6,780 nucleotides of DNA from Nitrososphaerales archaeon TH5888 (GTDB lineage Archaea; Thermoproteota; Nitrososphaeria; Nitrososphaerales; Nitrososphaeraceae), in contig JAATVN010000068.1 of NCBI GenBank assembly GCA_014523595.1, positions 1 through 6,780 on the forward strand, written 5' to 3'. The position numbers were made by a program, and so were the translations under genes. The notes under the pieces are model-generated. The model saw nothing but the letters and a program-made list of their open reading frames with translations, had not been told where the DNA came from and made no database searches. How positions within the stretch are numbered: position 1 is the stretch's first letter; the number at the start of each line of letters is the position of its first letter. Positions 1-5,063 of this stretch are shown one piece after another.

Positions 1-15
1 CATCCTGATGCAGAA

Positions 16-28
16 TATTTTATACTAT
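16..28 (+). promoter_or_regulatory. Candidate TATA box for the HExxH small-protein gene
   Basis: The sequence ATTTTATACTATA lies about 25-30 bases upstream of the ATG at 54. In archaea transcription starts roughly 25 bases downstream of the TATA-box centre, which would place the start at about 48-52 and give a nearly leaderless mRNA. No Shine-Dalgarno sequence is needed or clearly seen. Position and composition are seen directly; promoter function is inferred. Confidence 0.5.
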
Positions 29-53
29 AGATAAAGTAAGATTTCAGAGATAA

Positions 54-377
54 ATGACAATCAACGATTTTGTCTTCTCTTGTGCAACCGATGATGTACC
101 GGCGTACTTTACTTATGAGGCCGAAAGCATGCTCATTGTCCAATCAAAGGATGGAGCAAAAAATAAGAAGATGGATTTTGAAAAGATTGAGGGATTTATG
201 AGTGCCTTGATTTCACATGAATCCGTACATGTGGTCATAGCAAAATTGATTAATAGTCAGATTTCCGATTCCTTAGATGACCTTGAAATTATTGTAGAAA
301 GATTTGGTAAGAAATTCCAAGTCAGTCTAAACAATATGTTCTTTTCTACAGATTTTAGTGGGATTATTACCAGCTAA
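54..377 (+). CDS. Small protein with an HExxH motif, function unknown
   Basis: I do not recognise this 107-residue protein. It has no signal peptide or membrane segment and is rich in acidic residues. Residues 43-67 look helical and contain H55-E56-S57-V58-H59, which fits the HExxH zinc-binding consensus of metallopeptidases, with hydrophobic residues before and after it. An acidic segment with D72, D75, D76, E78 and E82 lies 13-23 residues beyond the second His and could offer a third zinc ligand. The protein is far shorter than most zincin peptidases, so it may be a minimal or degenerate zincin-like fold, or the match may be chance. The ATG is chosen because an in-frame TAA directly precedes it and a TATA-like box is suitably placed. 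It converges on trpA with a 17-base gap, so it is not part of the trp operon. Confidence 0.75.
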   Translation: MTINDFVFSCATDDVPAYFTYEAESMLIVQSKDGAKNKKMDFEKIEGFMSALISHESVHVVIAKLINSQISDSLDDLEIIVERFGKKFQVSLNNMFFSTDFSGIITS

Positions 378-394
378 TACATCTACTTTTGTTA

Positions 395-1228
395 CTATCT
401 ATTGGTGCAAGCAGTCTTCAGTGATTTAATATAATTTAATAATTTTTTCTGTAAATGAATAATATTACTAACTTTGTTGCTATTTATCATCTTAATTATA
501 GCGCTCCCAACTATGACAGCATCCGCTCCATAATTTGACATAAGTTTTATGTGATGTGGAGTGCTTATCCCAAATCCTACAGAAATGTTTTTTTTGTTTG
601 AACTTAATTTTTTGATGTTCTTAATCGCAGTAAGTGTATATTCATTAAAAGAATTTCTCATTCCAGTGGTACCATATACTGAAACTACATAGACAAAACC
701 TGTTGAAACATCTAGTGTTTTTCTTATTCTTAAATTTGATGTATTTGGTGCAACAAGAAAAATAGATGCCAGTTCAAGCTTTTTTGAATACTCTAAATAT
801 TCTTTTGATTCTTCAATAGTCATGTCAGGTAAGACAAAACCATCTGTTCCTGCATCCTTTGCCATCTCCATGAATTTCCTGAATCCATTTTTTTGTAAAA
901 TATTGGTATATGTCATGATTACTATCGGAAGCTCGGGATATTTCTTCCTCGTCCTTTTTATCAGATTCAAACATTTGTCTGGGGTGATTCCATTCTGTAA
1001 CGCTCTATATGACGCTTCCTGAATTACTGGTCCGTCTGCTATAGGGTCTGAAAAAGGAATGCCTATTTCAATAATGTCAGCACCGCCATCAACAATTGAG
1101 GAAATTATTTTCTCACAAGTTGTTGGATTCGGATAGCCGCCCATTATATAGCATATGAGACCCTTTTGTTTCATTGATTTTAATTGAGAGAATTTTTTCT
1201 CAATTCTATTGTTCTGTAAATAAGACAC
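395..1228 (-). CDS. trpA: Tryptophan synthase alpha subunit
   Basis: TrpA cleaves indole-3-glycerol phosphate to indole and glyceraldehyde-3-phosphate; indole is channelled to TrpB in a cytoplasmic alpha2-beta2 complex. The 277-residue sequence is full length for this TIM-barrel family. E54 in IIEIGIPFSDPIADGP matches Salmonella catalytic Glu49 and D65 matches Asp60. Y180 corresponds to Tyr175, and loop 6 (SVYGTTGMRN) carries T188, matching Thr183. GFGIS (218-222) and VGSAI (around 240-244) form the phosphate site. The start is GTG: the codon immediately upstream is an in-frame TAA and no other start codon lies before the conserved N-terminus. It follows the trpB stop after 3 bases, with TAG and TAA in tandem before the GTG, so translation is probably coupled to trpB. 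It is the last gene of the trpCBA operon. Confidence 0.97.
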   Translation of the reverse strand: MSYLQNNRIEKKFSQLKSMKQKGLICYIMGGYPNPTTCEKIISSIVDGGADIIEIGIPFSDPIADGPVIQEASYRALQNGITPDKCLNLIKRTRKKYPELPIVIMTYTNILQKNGFRKFMEMAKDAGTDGFVLPDMTIEESKEYLEYSKKLELASIFLVAPNTSNLRIRKTLDVSTGFVYVVSVYGTTGMRNSFNEYTLTAIKNIKKLSSNKKNISVGFGISTPHHIKLMSNYGADAVIVGSAIIKMINSNKVSNIIHLQKKLLNYIKSLKTACTNR

Positions 1229-1231
1229 TTA

Positions 1232-2440
1232 CTATGACCTGCCAGTGTATTTTTTTCTAAACTTTATCACTTGATCTATATCCTTATCACCTCTACCGGA
1301 TAACGTAACAATGATGTTCTCATCTCTTCGCATTTTTTTTGCCAGCTTCATTGCATAGGAAACTGCGTGGCATGGTTCTAGAGCAGGTATTATTCCTTCC
1401 AACCTTGAAAGCTTAAAGAAGGCATCCAGAGCCTCATTATCAGTACAGGTAACATACTCTGCACGTTCAATATCTTTCAACTGGACATGTTGAGGCCCCA
1501 CACCTGGATAGTCCAACCCAGCTGAGATACTATGTGTGTCATTTATCTGTCCAAACTCATCTTGTAATAGATATGTTCTCATTCCGTGTAGAATACCTTC
1601 GGATCCTTCATTCAGTGTGGCGGAATGTTTTCCTGTTCTGATACCCAGACCACCAGCTTCAACCCCGTACAGAGATACATCTTTATCATCTAGAAACGGG
1701 AAAAAAGTACCCATTGCATTACTACCACCTCCTACGCAACAGATAAGAGCGTGAGGAGATCTTTTAGTAAAGTTTCTCAACTGTGATTTGATTTCCTCAC
1801 CAATTACACTTTGAAAATCCCTTACCATCATAGGATATGGATGCGGACCTACTACTGAACCTATCAAGTAGTAAGTATCCTTTACGTTTGTTATCCAATC
1901 ACGTAACGCTTCATTTATGGCATCTTTCAAGGTTTTTGTTCCCGAGTTCACAGAGTGTACTTTTGCGCCTAATAATTCCATTCTAAATAAATTCAATTTT
2001 TGTCGTTCGATATCTATGGATCCCATGTAGATTTCTGCCTTCAATCCAAGAACAGCTGCCGCCATAGCGGTCCCCACTCCATGTTGGCCCGCACCTGTTT
2101 CAGCAATAATTCTTTTTTTACCCATTTTCTTGGCTAAGAGACATTGCCCCAAACAGTTATTGGTTTTATGTGCTCCACCATGCAAAAGATCTTCTCTCTT
2201 TAGAAAAATCCTTGCACCACCTACGTATTCAGTCAGATTTTTTGCAAAAAACAGTGGTGTGGGTCTTCCAGCATAATTTTGAAGATAATAATCGAGTTCC
2301 TTTTTAAAATTTGAATCATTTCTTATTTTTTCGTATGCATCTTCAAGTTCATTAATTGCTGGAACCAAAGTTTCTGGAATATACTTTCCGCCGTATTTTC
2401 CGTATTTACCTGCTATTGGAAACTCTCGTAACTTGGTCAT
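1232..2440 (-). CDS. trpB: Tryptophan synthase beta subunit (TrpB1 type)
   Basis: TrpB is the PLP enzyme that condenses indole with L-serine to make tryptophan. The 402-residue protein is full length. K92 in [11 protein letters not shown] is the Schiff-base lysine. E114 in [11 protein letters not shown] matches Salmonella catalytic Glu109. GGGSN (237-241) binds the PLP phosphate, D310 in the loop [13 protein letters not shown] closes the active site, E355 lies in EGIIPALEP, and S381 in LSGRGDKD contacts the pyridine nitrogen. The [11 protein letters not shown] signature and the adjacent trpA point to the TrpA-partnered TrpB1 class rather than the longer TrpB2. The ATG start gives the usual N-terminus, with [13 protein letters not shown] at residues 12-24. 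It lies 36 bases after trpC and 3 bases before trpA. Confidence 0.98.
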   Translation of the reverse strand: MTKLREFPIAGKYGKYGGKYIPETLVPAINELEDAYEKIRNDSNFKKELDYYLQNYAGRPTPLFFAKNLTEYVGGARIFLKREDLLHGGAHKTNNCLGQCLLAKKMGKKRIIAETGAGQHGVGTAMAAAVLGLKAEIYMGSIDIERQKLNLFRMELLGAKVHSVNSGTKTLKDAINEALRDWITNVKDTYYLIGSVVGPHPYPMMVRDFQSVIGEEIKSQLRNFTKRSPHALICCVGGGSNAMGTFFPFLDDKDVSLYGVEAGGLGIRTGKHSATLNEGSEGILHGMRTYLLQDEFGQINDTHSISAGLDYPGVGPQHVQLKDIERAEYVTCTDNEALDAFFKLSRLEGIIPALEPCHAVSYAMKLAKKMRRDENIIVTLSGRGDKDIDQVIKFRKKYTGRS

Positions 2441-2447
2441 AATAGTA

Positions 2448-2454
2448 CACTCAC
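2448..2454 (-). promoter_or_regulatory. Candidate Shine-Dalgarno site for trpB
   Basis: On the minus strand GTGAGTG sits 7 bases upstream of the trpB ATG; its GTGA part matches the GGTGA core complementary to the archaeal 16S rRNA 3' end. A ribosome site makes sense here because trpB is internal to the operon and separated from trpC by 36 bases. The match is short, so it is only a candidate. A six-T run on the same strand (2455-2460) precedes it and could cause partial termination after trpC. Confidence 0.35.
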
Positions 2455-2476
2455 AAAAAATACAAAGTGCAAATTT

Positions 2477-3289
2477 CTAAGCATGACATAACTCCTTTAT
2501 TTTTTCAAAAACATTTCCCGATTCCATGATACTTGTACCAACAAGAAATGCATCAACTCCAACTGACTTTAATTTCTTTATATCATCTGAATTAGATATT
2601 CCACTTTCACTAATTATAATGTTATTTTGTTTATCAAATTTTTGTAAGAGTTCAATAGTAACGCTAATGTCCACTTCAAGGGTATTCAAATTCCTATTAT
2701 TAATGCCAATAAGCTGATTTTTATTTTTCAGGATCTCTTTAAATTCGTCCTCTGAATGAACTTCAGTAATGACTTCTAGTCCCTTTTTCGTGGCGTAATC
2801 AGAAAATTTTTCCAAGCTTCCCTCCGCAAATCCTTTATCGAAAACGGTTTTAATCAATAAGATGCCGTCTGCGCCTGTTTTTCTTGCTGCATCTATTTGA
2901 ACATCACTAACTATGATATCTTTCATCAATAATGGTACGTTGACACTCTTTCTAATAGATGCAAGATTATGAATAGAACCATCAAACAAGTAGGGCTGAG
3001 TCAGTACAGAAATTCCGACTGAACCAGAATTGGTCATTTGTATTGCTAAATCCTTGGGATTTATCTTAGATTGGTCAAGAATTTTACCCTTTGACGGCGA
3101 GGAAAATTTTATTTCTGAAATTATGGGAACGTGATTACATGTTAGGATTACTTGTTTTAGAGAAATTACAGTATGGCTGGTATAGTCATATTTGTCCGCA
3201 TCATAAAATCCCTCATTGACTGCTTTGTAAGAATTATCGGCCAATGTTTTAAGCCCAGTTTCTCTTGAGAAAAATTTACTCAAAGTCAC
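2477..3289 (-). CDS. trpC: Indole-3-glycerol-phosphate synthase
   Basis: TrpC closes the indole ring of carboxyphenylaminodeoxyribulose phosphate, releasing CO2 and water and giving indole-3-glycerol phosphate, the substrate of TrpA. The 270-residue TIM barrel carries the family residues: E59 and K61 in IISEIKFSSPSKG, the general-acid lysine K123 in LLMKDIIV, E176 in ITEVHSEDE, N197 in GINNRNL, E228-S229 in ISESGIS, and phosphate-binding GTS at 251-253. It is a single-domain enzyme with no fused phosphoribosylanthranilate isomerase. The start is GTG: an in-frame TGA lies upstream with no start codon between, and the ATG overlapping it by one base runs directly into TGA. It is the promoter-proximal gene of trpCBA, and a TATA-like box about 30 bases upstream suggests a leaderless mRNA. 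Confidence 0.97.
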   Translation of the reverse strand: MTLSKFFSRETGLKTLADNSYKAVNEGFYDADKYDYTSHTVISLKQVILTCNHVPIISEIKFSSPSKGKILDQSKINPKDLAIQMTNSGSVGISVLTQPYLFDGSIHNLASIRKSVNVPLLMKDIIVSDVQIDAARKTGADGILLIKTVFDKGFAEGSLEKFSDYATKKGLEVITEVHSEDEFKEILKNKNQLIGINNRNLNTLEVDISVTIELLQKFDKQNNIIISESGISNSDDIKKLKSVGVDAFLVGTSIMESGNVFEKIKELCHA

Positions 3290-3312
3290 ATCAGAAAGTA
3301 AACTTACTCTTA

Positions 3313-3323
3313 ATCATATAACT
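3313..3323 (-). promoter_or_regulatory. Candidate TATA box of the trpCBA operon
   Basis: On the minus strand AGTTATATGAT is centred about 30 bases upstream of the trpC GTG. A start about 25 bases downstream of its centre would fall near 3293, giving a practically leaderless transcript, in keeping with the lack of a ribosome site. A second AT-rich candidate on the same strand (GAATATTTAG, about 3332-3341) would give a leader of about 20 bases. I see no transcription attenuator: no leader peptide with Trp codons and no stable hairpin. Confidence 0.45.
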
Positions 3324-3372
3324 GTATTACTAAATATTCAGACGTATACTGAACGGGGCTTTTAGGGAATAA

Positions 3373-3451
3373 TGAATCGGTGAAAATGCCAATTACAAGT
3401 CAATAATCCAATAGAGGATAGTTTTTGAAACGGTTACAAAATACCGATTAA
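3373..3451. repeat. Cluster of short TGAAWCGGTK-like motifs in both orientations
   Basis: Three copies lie within 79 bases: TGAATCGGTG at 3373-3382 (+), TGAAACGGTT at 3426-3435 (+), and TTAATCGGTA on the minus strand at 3442-3451. The first and third include an exact 7-base inverted repeat, AATCGGT (3375-3381) and ACCGATT (3443-3449). A weaker relative, CTGAACGGGG, lies at 3349-3358. They could be binding sites for the neighbouring Orc1/Cdc6 or winged-helix protein. The motifs are short and chance is not excluded. Confidence 0.4.
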
Positions 3452-3466
3452 TTAATAAATATATTC
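3451..3466 (+). promoter_or_regulatory. Candidate TATA box of the cdc6 operon
   Basis: The stretch ATTAATAAATATATTC contains a good A/T-only TATA-like core centred near 3460. A transcription start about 25 bases downstream would be near 3485, leaving about 10 bases before the TTG start codon at 3495. That fits the absence of a Shine-Dalgarno sequence. Two palindromes flank or overlap the box. Confidence 0.5.
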
Positions 3467-3475
3467 ATGATCATG
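3466..3475. promoter_or_regulatory. Perfect 10-base palindrome CATGATCATG, possible operator
   Basis: CATGATCATG is its own reverse complement. It lies between the TATA-like box and the predicted transcription start of the cdc6 operon, where a dimeric regulator could block initiation. A second perfect 10-base palindrome, ATTAATTAAT (3447-3456), overlaps the upstream side of the TATA box but is A/T-only and so less informative. The operator role is inferred from position; the winged-helix product of the second operon gene is a possible ligand. Confidence 0.3.
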
Positions 3476-3494
3476 CTATCAATCTATTTGAGAA

Positions 3495-4652
3495 TTGTCA
3501 GAAACTAAGATATTCCTTGATAGGTCAAAACTGTCGTCAAGATACATACCTAGTGAGCTTCACCATAGAGAAAAAGAAATGTCACTACTACTGACTATGT
3601 TTGAAGATTCATACATCAAGCCGGATGAATTCTTGTTTTCTACACCACAAATAATAGGTAGATCAGGAATTGGAAAGACATCTACAATAATAAAATTTTC
3701 AAACATGTTGGAAAATGAATTCAAAAAATCTGGGTTAACACTCAAGGTTGCCTACATAAATCTAAAACTTCAGGGTGGAAATAAATATGCAGTTTATAGG
3801 TTCCTATTGGAAAAAATTGCTCCAGAACTTCCTTCGCAGGGACTTAGTGCGGAGGAGATGTTAAGATACCTTCTTTCATATTTGTATGAGAACAAGTTAT
3901 ACACTTTGATTATCTTGGACGAGATAGAGTTCCTGTTACGCTCGAATAAAGACAGTGGCATAATTTATGATTTTACACGCCTCAATGAATTTGATCTATC
4001 AAAACACTGTAATGTCATAGGTGTAATCTTTATAGCAAGGAGTACCGATTTTCATGACAAAATCGATAGTTCAGAACTAAGTACTCTGGGAAGAATACCA
4101 ATAGAGTTTCTACCTTATTCTATAGAACAAATAAGTGATATTCTAGTTACAAGATCTTCCGAATCATTCAATCCGAACATTGTAGGTACTGATATAATTG
4201 ATGAAGTATCACTTATTACAACATCTTCGCAAGTTGATGGGGATGTTAGATATGCTTTGGACCTGCTACTATATGCAGGAAATCTGGCAGAAGCAAACGG
4301 AAGTGATCGAATCACATTAGAACAAATTCGTAAAGTCCATGGCTACAACAAACCATCGATTACAATGGAGGATTTGAAAGAACTTCCCAAGAGTCATCTG
4401 ATTACGCTAATGGCCATTTTAAAAGTACAAAATAAAAGAAAAAAGCAATACATAGAGCTGAAGGAAATTCGGACCTATGCACTTGAATTAGCAGATGAAC
4501 ACAAGATGAAAAAATTTGAATTTGAGGATTACATGAATGATCTTCTCGATAGAAAAATAATCGAAATGAAATCATTAAAGGAAATAGGAATGAACATAAC
4601 CTCATTGGCTGAATTAGAACCTTTATTAGAACAACAGATAAATAAAAAATAA
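3495..4652 (+). CDS. cdc6: Orc1/Cdc6-type replication initiator (AAA+ ATPase)
   Basis: Archaeal Orc1/Cdc6 proteins bind origin repeats and recruit the MCM helicase. This 385-residue protein has the family layout: N-terminal IFLDRSKLSSRYIPSELHHRE (residues 6-26); Walker A GRSGIGKTS (55-63, K61); Walker B LIILDEIEFL (138-147, D142-E143); a sensor-2 helix DGDVRYALDLL (248-258, R252); and a C-terminal winged-helix region (about 295-385). Oddities: the sensor-1 Asn of the usual GISN(D/S)L segment is not evident in GVIFIARSTDF (176-186), and box VII reads DSSELSTLG (191-199) without the customary arginine in RVKSSLG. The start is TTG at 3495: an in-frame TGA ends 3 bases before it, and the first ATG would remove the conserved N-terminus. 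It overlaps the next gene by one base. Confidence 0.95.
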   Translation: MSETKIFLDRSKLSSRYIPSELHHREKEMSLLLTMFEDSYIKPDEFLFSTPQIIGRSGIGKTSTIIKFSNMLENEFKKSGLTLKVAYINLKLQGGNKYAVYRFLLEKIAPELPSQGLSAEEMLRYLLSYLYENKLYTLIILDEIEFLLRSNKDSGIIYDFTRLNEFDLSKHCNVIGVIFIARSTDFHDKIDSSELSTLGRIPIEFLPYSIEQISDILVTRSSESFNPNIVGTDIIDEVSLITTSSQVDGDVRYALDLLLYAGNLAEANGSDRITLEQIRKVHGYNKPSITMEDLKELPKSHLITLMAILKVQNKRKKQYIELKEIRTYALELADEHKMKKFEFEDYMNDLLDRKIIEMKSLKEIGMNITSLAELEPLLEQQINKK

Positions 4653-4942
4653 TGGATTATGATAGCAAAACCATTATAGAAAACGGAATTGGAACGATCG
4701 GCAAAATCAAGATAATAAAAGCCCTAGCCGAAGAAAATAAAATGGTAACTATTTATGTTCTCCATAAAAGAACCGGATTAAAGAGAGAAGATATCAAACG
4801 AAATCTAAAAGATTTGCGCAGTATTGATTGGATTAAGGAAAAAAAAATGGCAAATACGATGTATCATCTTAACAAAGACAACGAATATGTGAACGCCATC
4901 CTTGGTTTTTTTGCTAACGTGGGTTATATTGGACAAGCTTGA
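4652..4942 (+). CDS. Small winged-helix protein coupled to cdc6
   Basis: This 96-residue cytoplasmic protein is a single winged helix-turn-helix domain. Helix 1 is about residues 15-28 (GTIGKIKIIKALAEEN), helix 2 about 32-40, and the likely recognition helix 44-56 follows the turn at RTGL. W60 to L73 make a basic, lysine-rich wing, and a C-terminal helix (77-90) ends in FFANVGYI and may support dimerisation. It resembles small archaeal ArsR-like DNA-binding proteins; no metal-binding cysteines are present, as it has no Cys at all. Its ATG shares a base with the cdc6 stop (TAATG), so the two are very probably co-transcribed and translationally coupled. A role in regulating or assisting the initiator is inferred only from this linkage. 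Confidence 0.85.
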   Translation: MDYDSKTIIENGIGTIGKIKIIKALAEENKMVTIYVLHKRTGLKREDIKRNLKDLRSIDWIKEKKMANTMYHLNKDNEYVNAILGFFANVGYIGQA

Positions 4943-5063
4943 TATTAGTTTCTATGTGCACAGGATCTAGAAAGTTATATCTTTGTTGTTGATTTTGGGC
5001 TCATTTGCTCAAATTACGAGTTAGTCTGAAAACGATTAAAAAGGTGAGAAAATAAAGTTTAAT
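4943..5063 (+). promoter_or_regulatory. pyrG upstream region with candidate promoter elements and a small hairpin
   Basis: Two promoter readings are possible. TTATAT at 4975-4980 would give a leader of about 60 bases with a GGTGAG ribosome-site-like sequence at 5043-5048, 15 bases before the GTG, longer than usual. Alternatively GATTAAAAA at 5034-5042, preceded by a purine-rich GAAAAC, is placed for a start at or next to the GTG, giving a leaderless mRNA. A 7-base-pair hairpin with one G-U pair (TTTGGGC 4994-5000, GCTCAAA 5007-5013, loop TCATTT) would lie in the longer leader. No T-rich terminator for the cdc6 operon is evident here. Confidence 0.4.

Larger units (their letters stand above)
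3290..3494. other. Divergent trpC/cdc6 intergenic region, candidate replication origin
   Basis: This 205-base gap is the largest in the window and separates leftward trpCBA from rightward cdc6. Seen in the sequence: divergent TATA-like boxes, several related motifs of the form TGAAWCGGTK, and an AT-rich stretch (about 3437-3490) with the palindromes ATTAATTAAT and CATGATCATG. Known of archaea: replication origins often lie directly beside an orc1/cdc6 gene and combine origin-recognition-box repeats with an AT-rich unwinding element. Inferred: this may be such an origin. I do not find a clear match to the classical euryarchaeal/crenarchaeal recognition box, and many archaeal genomes carry initiator genes without an adjacent active origin, so the call is tentative. 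Confidence 0.35.

Noticed and set aside
1..3. CAT at the left edge, which would be a minus-strand ATG of a divergent gene leaving the window.
   Set aside because: One codon at the boundary is not enough evidence for a gene.
378..394. The 17-base gap between the HExxH gene and trpA as a bidirectional terminator.
   Set aside because: It holds only a TTTT run on one strand and no inverted repeat.
822..1022. Open frame on the plus strand opposite trpA, and similar open frames opposite trpB, trpC, cdc6 and pyrG.
   Set aside because: They are antisense to clearly conserved enzymes, have unlikely compositions (Cys-, Phe- or Ser-rich), and show no recognisable domain or promoter.
3291..3317. An 8-codon minus-strand frame (MIKSKFTF) directly before trpC, considered as an attenuation leader peptide.
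   Set aside because: It contains no Trp codons, its ATG overlaps the likely TATA box so it would not be transcribed, and no alternative hairpins accompany it.
3290..3494. Search for the classical archaeal origin recognition box (TTCCAGTGGAAA core followed by a G-run).
   Set aside because: Only fragments such as GAAACGG and a short GGGG are present; no full box is found on either strand, so a canonical site is not claimed.
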